Assembly (NCBI RefSeq): GCF_009758255.1
Contig: NZ_WSEN01000004.1
Location: 248,001-312,000 of the forward strand
Origin: Microbacterium sp. MAH-37
GTDB taxonomy: Bacteria > Actinomycetota > Actinomycetes > Actinomycetales > Microbacteriaceae
Direction: 5' to 3'
Length of the DNA: 64,000 nt
The notes under the pieces were generated by a model that was given only the letters and a program-made list of their open reading frames with translations, did no database searches and was not told where the DNA came from. Below, piece after piece: positions 7,199 to 15,082 of this stretch. The stretch's first letter is position 1; each line of letters starts with the position of its first letter. The translations under genes and the position numbers were made by a program.

Positions 7199-8389
7199 AT
7201 GCCTTCCTCCCCGTCCCTCGCCCTGCGCCGCGCCCGGCTCGGCACCGCGCTGCTGTTCCTCACCAACGGTGCCCTGTTCGCGAACATCCTGCCGCGCTAT
7301 CCCGAGATCAAGTCGTCGCTGGGGCTGGATGCCGCCACCTACGGCCTCGCCATCGCGGCCTTCCCCGCCGGGGCGATCGCCGCGGGCCTCACCGCCGCGA
7401 TGTTCGTGCGGCGCTTCGGGTCGGCGAAGGTCGCGGTGGTCGGCACAGTCATCGTCAGCCTGAGCCTGCTCGCCGCGGGGCTCGCGCCCTCGGCGGTGCT
7501 CTTCGCCCTCGCCCTCCTGCTCGGCGGCGCCGCCGACTCGATCACCGACGTCGCCCAGAACGCGCACAGCCTGCGTGTGCAGCGCGGCTACTCCCGCTCG
7601 ATCATCAACTCCTTCCACGCGATCTGGTCGGCCGGCGCCGTGCTCGGCGGCGCAATGGCGGCCGCCGCGATCGCGCTCGGGCTGCCCCTTGGCATCCACC
7701 TGTCGATCTCGGCGGTGATCTTCGTGACCGTGTCGCTCATCGCCGCCCGACTCTGCCTGCCAGGCCGCGACGAGGCAGGGGAGGCACCCACCGTCTCGCA
7801 GGAGAACACGAAGCCCCGCATCACTCCCCGCACCGTCTTCATCCTGCTCGCCCTCGTGCTCATCGCCATCGCTGGCGCGGTCGTCGAGGATGCCGGCATG
7901 TCGTGGGCCACCCTCTACCTCGGCAGCTCGCTCGGTGCGCCCGCGGCGCTCGCCGCCGTCGGCTACATCTCCCTGGTCGGCGCCCAGTTCGTCGGACGCC
8001 TCGTCGGCGACCGGCTCGTCGACCGCTTCGGGCAGCGCACCGTCGCGCGGGTGGGCGGCGTGATCGTCGCCGTGGGCATGGGGCTCGCGCTGGCGTTCCC
8101 CACGGTGCCCGGCACGATCGTCGGATTCATGGCCGCCGGATTCGGCGTCGCCACCTTGATCCCCGCGGCGCTGCAGGCCGCCGACGAGCTGCCCGGCCTG
8201 CGGCACGGCGCGGGCCTGACGATCGTGTCGTGGCTGCTGCGGCTCGGCTTCCTGCTCGCCCCGCCCGTGGTCGGCCTCGTCGCCGACAACGCCGGCCTGC
8301 GCGCGGGCCTGCTCGTCGTGCCGATCGCCGGCCTCGTCGCGATCGCCTTCGCGGGCGTGCTGGAGGGGCGTCGGAAGACTGGGAACTGA
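7199..8389 (+). CDS. MFS transporter
   Basis: A 396-residue major facilitator membrane transporter with about 12 hydrophobic segments. The first half runs from ALLFLTNGALFANILPRYPEI to LCLPGRDE, a hydrophilic loop follows (about residues 195-215), and the second six segments end at AGLVAIAFAGVLEG. The motif-A-like stretch FVRRFGSAKVAVVG and the second-half GRLVGDRLVDRFGQR are present. The family is close to YbjJ/sugar-efflux-like MFS proteins (NAHSLRVQRGYSRSIINSFHA). The substrate cannot be told. The start is set by the leaderless box. Confidence 0.88.
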   Translation: MPSSPSLALRRARLGTALLFLTNGALFANILPRYPEIKSSLGLDAATYGLAIAAFPAGAIAAGLTAAMFVRRFGSAKVAVVGTVIVSLSLLAAGLAPSAVLFALALLLGGAADSITDVAQNAHSLRVQRGYSRSIINSFHAIWSAGAVLGGAMAAAAIALGLPLGIHLSISAVIFVTVSLIAARLCLPGRDEAGEAPTVSQENTKPRITPRTVFILLALVLIAIAGAVVEDAGMSWATLYLGSSLGAPAALAAVGYISLVGAQFVGRLVGDRLVDRFGQRTVARVGGVIVAVGMGLALAFPTVPGTIVGFMAAGFGVATLIPAALQAADELPGLRHGAGLTIVSWLLRLGFLLAPPVVGLVADNAGLRAGLLVVPIAGLVAIAFAGVLEGRRKTGN

Positions 8390-8413
8390 CCGCGAACCTC
8401 TTCCCGAACGACA

Positions 8414-8433
8414 GTTACCGATATATCGTTAAC
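8414..8433. promoter_or_regulatory. Operator-like palindrome upstream of padR gene
   Basis: GTTACCGATATATCGTTAAC is a 20-base inverted repeat with one mismatched pair. It lies 31 bases before the padR-type start, where an autoregulatory PadR site is expected. Confidence 0.6.
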
Positions 8434-8463
8434 CATCGTTCAGCCAGAACCGAGGAGGCCATC

Positions 8464-9030
8464 ATGAACGGTTCGTTCTCTTCCAACGGGTTCGGAAACC
8501 CCTTCGACCTCGGATCCGGCGGCCGCGGCCCCGGCTCCCTCTGGGAGGCCATGGACCAACTGCGCTCCGCCTTCGAGCAGCGCATCCCCACCCCGCGCAT
8601 GGGCCGCGGCGACGTGCGCACGGCCGTGCTCGCCCTGCTCGCCGAGCAGCCCATGCACGGATACCAGATCATCAACGAGATCTCCGAGCGCAGCGGAGGC
8701 ACCTGGAAGCCGAGCGCCGGCTCGGTCTACCCCACGCTGCAGCTGCTCGCCGACGAGGGCCTCATCGAGGCCGTCGAAGACAACGGCCGCAAGACCTACT
8801 CGCTGACCGAGGCCGGCCGCGAGGCGACCGCCGAAGACAAGCAGGCCCCGTGGGAGGCTTCCGCCTCTCGCCCCGGCGCGCACCTGACCGCCCTTCCCAA
8901 GGCGGGCATGGAGCTCGCCGCCGCTGCCGCGCAGGTCGGCCGCACCGGCTCGCCCGAGCAGGTGCAGCAGGCGGTCGCCGTACTGGAGGATGCCCGACGT
9001 AAGCTGTACGCGATTCTCGCCGCCGACTGA
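8464..9030 (+). CDS. PadR family transcriptional regulator
   Basis: A 188-residue PadR-type regulator with an N-terminal extension. After a Gly-rich leader (about 1-45) comes the winged helix GDVRTAVLALLAEQPMHGYQIINEI, then TWKPSAGSVYPTLQLLADEGLI and the wing RKTYSLTEAG, followed by a C-terminal dimerisation helix. PadR proteins repress genes for efflux or phenolic stress. The GAGGAGG site is 6-7 bases before the ATG. The gene is followed within 12 bases by the ubiB-like kinase gene and may be cotranscribed with it. Confidence 0.9.
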   Translation: MNGSFSSNGFGNPFDLGSGGRGPGSLWEAMDQLRSAFEQRIPTPRMGRGDVRTAVLALLAEQPMHGYQIINEISERSGGTWKPSAGSVYPTLQLLADEGLIEAVEDNGRKTYSLTEAGREATAEDKQAPWEASASRPGAHLTALPKAGMELAAAAAQVGRTGSPEQVQQAVAVLEDARRKLYAILAAD

Positions 9031-9041
9031 TCGGAGCCCGC

Positions 9042-10898
9042 ATGGCGCAGTCGGCGCATCGCCGTCGCTACCGACGCATCCTCGCCTTCGCCTCCCGCGT
9101 GCTCGTGCAGGTGTGGTGGTTCGAACTCGTGCTCCCGCGGATCGGATTCGAAGGCACCGCGGATCGCACGCGGGAGGCTCGGATGCTGCGCATCGCGCGG
9201 CGCTTCCACGGCCTCGCCGTCGACCTCGGCGGCCTGATGATCAAGGTCGGGCAGTTCCTCTCGTCACGCCTCGACGTGCTGCCGCCCGAGGTCACGCAGG
9301 AGCTCGCTGGCCTGCAGGACGAGGTGCCGGCGGTGCCGTTCGCCGACATCCGCGCACTGGCCGAGGCCGAGCTAGGCACCACGCTCGCCCTCGCGTATGA
9401 GCGATTCGACGAGACGCCGGTCGCCGCGGCATCCCTCGGCCAGGTGCACCGCGCCCGGCTCTCGCCCGCGGCCGCGGCGGATGCCGGATTCGCCGACGTC
9501 GTCGTGAAGGTGCAGCGCCCCGGCATCGACGCCATCATCGACACCGACCTCGCCGCACTGCGGAAGGTCGGCGGATGGCTGCGCCGCATCCGCATCGTGC
9601 GCGAACGCGTCGACGCGCCGGCGCTCGTGGAGGAGTTCGCGCGCACCAGCCTCGAGGAGGTCGACTACCTGCACGAGGCGGCCAGCGGAGAGCGATTCGC
9701 ATCCGACTTCGAGGATGACGTGCGGGTGGCGGCTCCGGCCGTCGCATGGGAGCGGACCACCCGCCGGGTGCTGACGCTCGCCGATGTCACGGCCATCAAG
9801 ATCAATGACATCGATGCGCTGCGCGCCGCGGGCATCGACCCGTCCGAGGTCGCGCGGGTGTTCGCCGACGTGATGTTCGAGCAGGTCTTCACGCATGGCT
9901 TCTTCCACGCCGATCCGCACCCCGGCAACATCTTCGTGACGCCCCTCGGGATTGGTGCTTCCGCAGCTCCGGTCTCAACGGTTGTGGGTGCTGGGGCGGG
10001 CGCGGGAGGTGGCGACCCGCAACGAGTGGGACCGGAACTGTCGGGGGCTGACCCCCTCGGGGCTCCGGTCTCGACCGTTGCGGGTGTTGCGGGCGAACAC
10101 CCGCAACGAGTGGGACCGGAGCAAGTGGGGGACCAGCCCGCCTGGCGGCTCACCTTCGTGGACTTCGGGATGATGGGCGAGGTGCCGGCCGGCATCCGCG
10201 ACGGACTGCGTGCGCTGCTGATCGCCGTCGCCGCGCGCGACGGCAAGAAGCTCGTCGCGGCGGCGCAGGACATGGGAGTGCTGCTGCCCTCGGCGCAGAA
10301 CGCCGAGCTCGAACGGGCACTCACCACCCTGTTCTCGCGCTTCGGCGGCATGGGCTTCGCCGAGCTGCGTGACGTCGACCCGCACGAGCTGCAGGACTTC
10401 GCCATGGAGTTCGGCGAGGTCGTCCGCACGATGCCGTTCCAGTTGCCCGAGGGGCTGCTCATGCTGTTCCGCGCGGTGTCGCTCACCTCGGGCATGTGCA
10501 GCGGCCTCGATCCCGCGTTCAACGTGTGGGACGCGGTCGAGCCCTACGCCAAGCGCCTGCTGCGCGAAGAGAGCGGCAACGTCGTGCAGGACTTCGCCAA
10601 GCAGACGCTCGAGAACGCGGCCGTGCTGTGGCGGATGCCGGGACGCATCGACTCCGCGATCACGAGGCTCGAGCAGGGCAGTCTGACGTTCGACCTCAGC
10701 CGGCTGGAGCGGCGGATGGGGCGCCTCGAGCTGCTCGTGCGCCGCGCCGTCGGAGCGGTCCTGTTCGCCGGTCTGCTGATCGGCGGCGTCCTGCTGCTGC
10801 CCACCAGTCCAGCCTGGGGCGGAGTGCTGATGGGAGTCTCGGCGGTGCCGCTGCTGTACGCGCTCGCGGCAGGACTGTTCACTTCCAAGAGCAGATAG
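9042..10898 (+). CDS. UbiB/ABC1 (AarF) family kinase-like protein with in-frame repeat insertion
   Basis: A 618-residue ABC1/UbiB family atypical kinase, a group tied to isoprenoid-quinone or lipid homeostasis at membranes. The KxGQ motif (LMIKVGQFLSSR), the Ala-rich nucleotide loop (VAAASLGQVHRA), VVVKVQRPG with the Lys, the catalytic loop HADPHPGNIF (about 289-298) and the DFG motif (FVDFGMMG, Asp about 374) are all present. Two hydrophobic segments close the C-terminus (LFAGLLIGGVLLL and VLMGVSAVPLLYALAAG). Between the catalytic loop and DFG lies an extra stretch of about 52 residues (about 309-360) encoded by two copies of a palindromic repeat, still in frame. Family members have only a short link there. 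The protein may tolerate it as a disordered loop. Confidence 0.9.
   Translation: MAQSAHRRRYRRILAFASRVLVQVWWFELVLPRIGFEGTADRTREARMLRIARRFHGLAVDLGGLMIKVGQFLSSRLDVLPPEVTQELAGLQDEVPAVPFADIRALAEAELGTTLALAYERFDETPVAAASLGQVHRARLSPAAAADAGFADVVVKVQRPGIDAIIDTDLAALRKVGGWLRRIRIVRERVDAPALVEEFARTSLEEVDYLHEAASGERFASDFEDDVRVAAPAVAWERTTRRVLTLADVTAIKINDIDALRAAGIDPSEVARVFADVMFEQVFTHGFFHADPHPGNIFVTPLGIGASAAPVSTVVGAGAGAGGGDPQRVGPELSGADPLGAPVSTVAGVAGEHPQRVGPEQVGDQPAWRLTFVDFGMMGEVPAGIRDGLRALLIAVAARDGKKLVAAAQDMGVLLPSAQNAELERALTTLFSRFGGMGFAELRDVDPHELQDFAMEFGEVVRTMPFQLPEGLLMLFRAVSLTSGMCSGLDPAFNVWDAVEPYAKRLLREESGNVVQDFAKQTLENAAVLWRMPGRIDSAITRLEQGSLTFDLSRLERRMGRLELLVRRAVGAVLFAGLLIGGVLLLPTSPAWGGVLMGVSAVPLLYALAAGLFTSKSR
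9966..10122. repeat. Repeat family A, two copies inside the ubiB-like gene
   Basis: Two imperfect palindromes of about 60-70 bases: 9966-10037 and 10062-10122. Each begins GCTCCGGTCTC and ends with its inverse GGGACCGGA(A/G)C around a centre with GTTGCGGGTG and CACCCGCAAC. In the second copy the two 27-base arms match except at 4 positions. Related copies lie at 50793-50850, 50873-50935 and 63132-63194. Here the repeats are translated as part of the kinase. Confidence 0.85.
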
Positions 10899-11027
10899 CT
10901 CCCGGAGCGATGTGCACGCTGTAATCACGAAAATCTGCCTGTTCTGCTTTACTTAGTGGCGCACGACCGCGCAGATTGATCCGCGAATTTGCACGGGATG
11001 CCCGATCGGCGTCATACTCAACGCGCC
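10899..11027. other. Intergenic region upstream of the pantothenate operon
   Basis: A gap of 129 bases that should contain the promoter of the DUF2520/pan operon. It is more AT-rich at 10924-10960. A CATACT box lies 9 bases before the 11028 start. No repeat or RNA structure was recognised. Confidence 0.4.
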
Positions 11028-12014
11028 ATGCGCACCTCTTCCGAACCCGCTTCGACCGTCGCCGTCCTCGGCGCCGGCCGCCTCGGCAGCGTGCTCGCTC
11101 GCGCGCTCAGAGCTGCGGGGCTGACCGTGTACGGCCCTGTCCGTCGCGGCGAGGAGATCCCCGCGAGCGATGTCGTGCTGCTGTGCGTTCCCGATGCCGC
11201 GATCGCCGAAGCCGCCGCGGGAGTCTCGACGGGGCTCGTCGGCCACGTCTCCGGAGCGACCGGACTCGACGATGTCGACTTCAGCCTGCATCCGCTGCAG
11301 ACGTTCACCGGCGCCGAAGGGCCGGACGCATTCCGTGGCATCGGGGCCGCCGTCGCCGGGCGCACACCGGCGGCGCTCGCGGTCGCCACCTCACTCGCCG
11401 AGGCGCTCGGAACGCGGCCGTTCGCGGTCGACGACCGCGCGGGCTATCACGCGGCGGCTTCGTTCTCCTCGAACTTCGTGCTCACCGTGCTGGATGCTGC
11501 TGAGCAGGTCGCACGGGATGCTGGTCTCGAGGATGCGCGCGAACTTCTGGCCCCGCTGGTGCGCCGCACCGTCGACAACTGGGTGTCTCAGGGCGCGGCA
11601 TCTGTGCTGACCGGACCCATCGCCCGCGGCGACGAGCAGACCGTCGCCCGCCAGCGCGCCGCGATCGATGCCGCGCGGCCCGAGCTCGTGGCCCTGTTCG
11701 ACGAGCTCGCCGCCGCGACTCGCGTGCTCGCCGCCACCCTGCACCGTGAGCAGGCGAACCTTGCCCCGCACCCTGAGCGAGCGGAGCGAGAAGAAGGGGC
11801 TGAGACTGAGCGTCCTTCGTCTCGCTCCGCTCGCTCAGGATCCGGGGGCGGAGGACCCGCGGATCCTGAGCGAGGAGCGCAGCGACAAGACGAAGGGCGC
11901 TCAGGATCCGGGGGCGGAGGACCTGCGGATCCTGAGCGAGGAGCGCAGCGACGAGACGAAGGGCGCTCAGGATCCGAAGCACATCCGGAAGCACAACAGA
12001 AGGCCACCGCATGA
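11028..12014 (+). CDS. Rossmann-like/DUF2520 protein, first gene of pantothenate operon
   Basis: A 328-residue protein with an N-terminal Rossmann fold (STVAVLGAGRLGSVLARALRAAG) and a C-terminal DUF2520 region (RPFAVDDRAGYHAAASFSSNF, then VDNWVSQGAASVLTGPIARGDEQTV). Homologues sit beside panC and panD in many actinobacteria and resemble F420/NADP-type or ketopantoate-reductase-like proteins, so a reductase step in pantothenate synthesis is plausible but unproven. The last about 80 residues are low-complexity and encoded by tandem repeats ([17 protein letters not shown] twice). The stop overlaps the panC start (ATGA at 12011-12014). The repeat tail probably has no catalytic role. Confidence 0.85.
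   Translation: MRTSSEPASTVAVLGAGRLGSVLARALRAAGLTVYGPVRRGEEIPASDVVLLCVPDAAIAEAAAGVSTGLVGHVSGATGLDDVDFSLHPLQTFTGAEGPDAFRGIGAAVAGRTPAALAVATSLAEALGTRPFAVDDRAGYHAAASFSSNFVLTVLDAAEQVARDAGLEDARELLAPLVRRTVDNWVSQGAASVLTGPIARGDEQTVARQRAAIDAARPELVALFDELAAATRVLAATLHREQANLAPHPERAEREEGAETERPSSRSARSGSGGGGPADPERGAQRQDEGRSGSGGGGPADPERGAQRRDEGRSGSEAHPEAQQKATA
11771..11968. repeat. Repeat family B: hairpin plus two 66-base tandem copies inside DUF2520 gene
   Basis: 11771-11842 is an inverted repeat whose arms read CCTGAGCGAGCGGAGCGAG and the complement. From 11833 a 66-base unit begins GCTCAGGATCCGGGGGCGGA and repeats at 11899, with the start of a third at 11965. The 66-base period equals 22 codons, so the frame is kept. 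A related inverted copy is at 13268-13321. Confidence 0.85.
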
Positions 12015-12862
12015 GGATCATCCGCACCATCCCCGAGCTGCGAGCGGCCGTCGCCGATGCGCGCGGGACCGGAGCATCCGTCGGCCTCGTGCCGACCATG
12101 GGCGCGTTCCACGAGGGGCACCTCTCGCTCATGCGCCGGGCGCGTGAGCAGAACGGCCTCGTCGTCGTCTCGTTGTTCGTCAACCCGACCCAGTTCGGCG
12201 CGAATGAGGACCTCGGCTCCTACCCGCGTGATGAGGCCCGGGACGCCGCGATGGCCGGGGCCGAGGGCGTCGACATCCTCTTCGCCCCGGATGCCGCCGA
12301 GATCTACCCCGACGGGTTCGCGACGAGCATCCACGTCTCCGGGGTCACCGACGTGCTCGACGGCGCGAGCCGCGGCGCGCACCACTTCGACGGCGTCGCC
12401 ACCGTCGTCACCAAGCTGTTCGGCATCGTGCAGCCCGACGTCGCGTACTTCGGCCAGAAGGACGCGCAGCAGGTGCTCGTCGTGCGGCGGCTGGTGCGCG
12501 ACTTGAACCTCGACGTGCGCATCGAGGCGTGCCCGATCGTGCGCGAGGCCGACGGTCTCGCGATGAGCTCGCGCAACGTCTACCTCGACGCGGATGCCCG
12601 GACGCAGGCCACCGCGCTGAACAGGGCTCTGGACGCGGCATCCGCTCTCGCAGGCTCCGGGGAGCGCGACGGCGCGGCGCTCGTCGCGGCCGCCCGCCGG
12701 GTGCTCGACGAGGCCGGCATCCGTCCCGACTATCTGGAGCTGCGCGACAACGACGACCTGCACGAGGTCACCCGGCTCGACGGCGAGGCCCTGCTGGCCG
12801 TCGCCGCGCGGGTCGGCGCCGCGCGCCTCATCGACAACCACGTCCTGAAAGGCGGCGCATGA
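12011..12862 (+). CDS. panC: Pantothenate synthetase
   Basis: A 283-residue pantothenate synthetase, which joins D-pantoate and beta-alanine using ATP in the cytosol. The ATP-binding HIGH-type motif is in [19 protein letters not shown] (about 28-46). [49 protein letters not shown] and the KMSKS-like MSSRNVYL follow at the expected places. Length is normal. It overlaps the upstream DUF2520 gene and the downstream panD gene by 4 bases each, so the operon is translationally coupled. Confidence 0.97.
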   Translation: MRIIRTIPELRAAVADARGTGASVGLVPTMGAFHEGHLSLMRRAREQNGLVVVSLFVNPTQFGANEDLGSYPRDEARDAAMAGAEGVDILFAPDAAEIYPDGFATSIHVSGVTDVLDGASRGAHHFDGVATVVTKLFGIVQPDVAYFGQKDAQQVLVVRRLVRDLNLDVRIEACPIVREADGLAMSSRNVYLDADARTQATALNRALDAASALAGSGERDGAALVAAARRVLDEAGIRPDYLELRDNDDLHEVTRLDGEALLAVAARVGAARLIDNHVLKGGA

Positions 12863-13254
12863 TGCGACGCACCATGCTGAAGTCCAAGATCCACCGCGCG
12901 ACCGTCACCGGCAGCGACCTGAACTACGTCGGCTCGATCACGATCGACCCCGACCTGCTCGAAGCCGCCGACATCCTGCCGCACGAGCAGGTGCACGTCG
13001 TCGACGTCGACAACGGGTCGCGCTTCGTCACGTACACGATCGAGGGTGAGCGCGGATCGGGGGCGATGCAGGTCAACGGCGCCGCCGCGCGACTGGTGCA
13101 CGCCGGCGACACGATCATCGTCATCTCGTACGCGGAGTACTCGCGCAAGGACCTCGCCTCTTACGAGCCGACTGTCGTGCACGTGGACCGTGGCAACCGC
13201 ATCATCCGGGTCGACGACGTCGTGGACGCCCTGCTGACGGAGGCGGCAGCATGA
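12859..13254 (+). CDS. panD: Aspartate 1-decarboxylase proenzyme
   Basis: A 131-residue pyruvoyl-dependent aspartate decarboxylase, which makes beta-alanine for panC. The self-cleavage site is the Gly-Ser in [10 protein letters not shown], giving the small beta chain and the alpha chain whose Ser becomes the pyruvoyl group. Also visible are [12 protein letters not shown], the substrate-binding region [22 protein letters not shown] and [12 protein letters not shown]. The start may be either ATG of ATGATG (12859 or 12862); the first overlaps the panC stop. Its stop TGA is inside an ATGA that starts a repeat-derived mini-ORF. Confidence 0.97.
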   Translation: MMRRTMLKSKIHRATVTGSDLNYVGSITIDPDLLEAADILPHEQVHVVDVDNGSRFVTYTIEGERGSGAMQVNGAAARLVHAGDTIIVISYAEYSRKDLASYEPTVVHVDRGNRIIRVDDVVDALLTEAAA

Positions 13255-13325
13255 GTGCCGTGCTGGGCGCCCTTCGTCTCGTCGCTGCGCTCCTCGCTCA
13301 GGATCCGCGGAGCGAGACGAAGTGA
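13251..13325 (+). CDS. Repeat-derived mini-ORF between panD and panB
   Basis: A 24-codon frame starting ATG at 13251, which overlaps the panD stop, and ending TGA at 13325, which overlaps the panB GTG start (GTGA at 13322). It reads [20 protein letters not shown] and a few more residues. Most of it is the reverse complement of the family B repeat. Its first codons (MSAV) mirror the panB start (MSAA), as expected if the repeat split an original ATGA overlap. A functional peptide is unlikely; its role may be to keep ribosomes moving from panD into panB. Confidence 0.4.
   Translation: MSAVLGALRLVAALLAQDPRSETK
13268..13321. repeat. Repeat family B copy at panD/panB junction
   Basis: CCTTCGTCTCGTCGCTGCGC through GCTCAGGATCCGCGG is the inverse of a segment in the tandem repeats at 11860-11960 (CCGCGGATCCTGAGCGAGGA). 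It is followed by a short inverse of its own start (AGCGAGACGAAG). It separates two genes that were probably overlapping before insertion. Confidence 0.8.
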
Positions 13326-14194
13326 GCGCCGCGCCCGCCCCGAGCCGCCGGCTGACGCTCGGCGATCTCGCCGCGAAGAAGGATGCCCGTGACCCGATCG
13401 TCATGGTCACCGCCTACGACCACCCCGGCGCGCAGATCGCCGAGGAGGCCGGGGTCGACATGGTGCTGGTCGGCGACTCCGGCGCGATGACCGTGCTCGG
13501 TTACGACAGCACCGTGCCGGTCAGCGTCGACGAGATGCTCATGCTCACGCGCGCCGTCCGACGGGGGCTGTCCCGCGCGCTGCTGGTCGGCGATCTGCCG
13601 TTCGGCTCATACGAGGCATCCGACGCACTCGCGATCGAGACCGCGCAGCGCTTCGTGAAGGAGGGCGGCGTCGACCTGGTCAAGATCGAGCGCGGCGGCA
13701 CGACCGTCGACCGCGCGCGGGCGATCGTGGCCTCCGGCATCCCGGTGGTCGGCCACGTCGGGCTCACCCCGCAGACGGCGACGGCGCTCGGCGGTTACCG
13801 CGCCCAGGGGCGCACCGCCGACGGCGCGCTCGCCGTGATCGACGACGCGCTCGCGCTGCAGGATGCCGGATGCTCGCTCATCGTGCTCGAGGCCGTGCCC
13901 GCCGAGATCACGCGGGCGCTGCAGCCGCTGCTGCGCATCCCCACGATCGGCATCGGCGCCGGAGCTGATGCCGACGGTCAGGTGCTCGTGTTCCACGACC
14001 TGCTCGGTCTGCTCGACGGGCCCCAGGCGAAGTTCGTGAAGCGCTACGCCGATCTGCGGAGTGCCGCGATCGATGGTGTGCGGGAGTACGCCGACGAGGT
14101 GCGGTCGCGCGCCTATCCCGCAGTCGAGCACACCTACGGGATGCCGGCCGACGAGGTCGCCCGGATGCAGGAGGCGCTCGCGGAGCGGGCCTGA
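13322..14194 (+). CDS. panB: 3-methyl-2-oxobutanoate hydroxymethyltransferase
   Basis: A 290-residue ketopantoate hydroxymethyltransferase, which transfers a hydroxymethyl group from 5,10-methylene-tetrahydrofolate to 2-oxoisovalerate, the first committed step to pantothenate. Motifs: IVMVTAYDHPGAQIAEEAG, VDMVLVGDSGAMTVLGYDST (metal and substrate binding), LLVGDLPFGSYEAS, VDLVKIERGG, VVGHVGLTPQ, CSLIVLEAVPAE (catalytic Glu) and IGIGAGADADGQVLVFHDLLG. The GTG start is within GTGA and overlaps the mini-ORF stop. Together with DUF2520, panC and panD it forms one operon. Confidence 0.97.
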   Translation: MSAAPAPSRRLTLGDLAAKKDARDPIVMVTAYDHPGAQIAEEAGVDMVLVGDSGAMTVLGYDSTVPVSVDEMLMLTRAVRRGLSRALLVGDLPFGSYEASDALAIETAQRFVKEGGVDLVKIERGGTTVDRARAIVASGIPVVGHVGLTPQTATALGGYRAQGRTADGALAVIDDALALQDAGCSLIVLEAVPAEITRALQPLLRIPTIGIGAGADADGQVLVFHDLLGLLDGPQAKFVKRYADLRSAAIDGVREYADEVRSRAYPAVEHTYGMPADEVARMQEALAERA

Positions 14195-14206
14195 TCGCAT
14201 CGCCTC

Positions 14207-14212
14207 TAGCCT
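14207..14212 (+). promoter_or_regulatory. -10 box for leaderless gene at 14219
   Basis: TAGCCT lies 6 bases before the GTG at 14219, with no ribosome site. It sits 13 bases after the panB stop, so the next gene probably has its own promoter. Confidence 0.5.
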
Positions 14213-14218
14213 TGAGGC

Positions 14219-15058
14219 GTGACCACCACTGCACCGCGCCGCGTTCCTCGCGGAGATGAACTCGACAGCCTGATGCGGTTGTACGGCTATCGCTTCACCC
14301 GCACCGGACGGGTCGCGGGCGCCGAGCCGACAGACGATCCGGATGTCGTGACCATCGCCGAGTCCGCGGGCTGGCCCATCCACGCGGTCGAGCGCCTCAC
14401 CGCTGTCGAGATCTTCGAGAGGTCGGTCGCCGCGGCATCCGCGCTCGACGAGGGGACGGTGCTGGCGGCGTTCGTGGCCGGGCTCGGAAGTGCGCCGTCC
14501 GGCCGTCAGATAGCGATCTCGTTCGGGTGGGCGCGACACCTGTCGGCCGCCGTCGAAGCCGGCATGAGCCTGCCGGACTGCGGGCTGGAGGTCCGCGACG
14601 GAGACGCGTTCGCCATCGACACCACCGAGGTGCTCCTGCGCATCGCACTCGGATGGGCATGGAACGAACAGCCGTACAACTACCTGCCCGATCTCGAGGC
14701 CGCAGCGGCGGCCGGGCTTCCGACGCCGACGGCAGACGATCGCGAACGGGTGCGAGCGCTGCTGGAACTGGTGGCCGCTCAGCCCGCGGGGACGACGGCG
14801 AGCACGCTGGAGAAGGCGGTGGCCCGCGCCAGGATCGTGCCGGGAACCGACAAGTATCAGCGCTACGGCATCCTCATCGGCCTCGCCGAGATCGGGGTGC
14901 TGCCCAGCACCCTCGCGCCCAGCTGGGACAGGTTCGTCTCACGCCGCGAGGTCGAAGAGGCATGGTCCGGCGGGCCCCGGTCAGACATCACGCCCCCGCT
15001 GTCCGGATGGCGCGGAGGCATCGACGACAGCCGTGCTGAATGGCTGCGGGGCGTATGA
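14219..15058 (+). CDS. Hypothetical protein, 279 residues
   Basis: A soluble, Trp-rich, mostly helical protein not assigned to a family. It has no signal peptide or membrane helix. Notable stretches are DSLMRLYGYRFTRTG at the N-terminus, AESAGWPIHAVERL, ISFGWARHLSAAVEAG, ALGWAWNEQPYNYLPDLEAA and RYGILIGLAEIGVLPS. The coding bias and the codon-phased GC pattern support a real gene, as does the leaderless box. It is convergent with the aminoglycoside-kinase-like gene 24 bases downstream. Confidence 0.75.
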   Translation: MTTTAPRRVPRGDELDSLMRLYGYRFTRTGRVAGAEPTDDPDVVTIAESAGWPIHAVERLTAVEIFERSVAAASALDEGTVLAAFVAGLGSAPSGRQIAISFGWARHLSAAVEAGMSLPDCGLEVRDGDAFAIDTTEVLLRIALGWAWNEQPYNYLPDLEAAAAAGLPTPTADDRERVRALLELVAAQPAGTTASTLEKAVARARIVPGTDKYQRYGILIGLAEIGVLPSTLAPSWDRFVSRREVEEAWSGGPRSDITPPLSGWRGGIDDSRAEWLRGV

Positions 15059-15082
15059 ACACGCGGAATCGCGGGACCTGGC

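Noticed and set aside
6764..8206. A 480-codon minus-strand frame opposite the MFS gene
   Set aside because: Product is repetitive Gly/Asp/Arg-rich; the plus strand encodes a clear transporter.
11833..11968. Tandem 66-base repeats as a possible CRISPR array
   Set aside because: Units are contiguous with no unique spacers, lie inside a coding frame and no cas genes are present.
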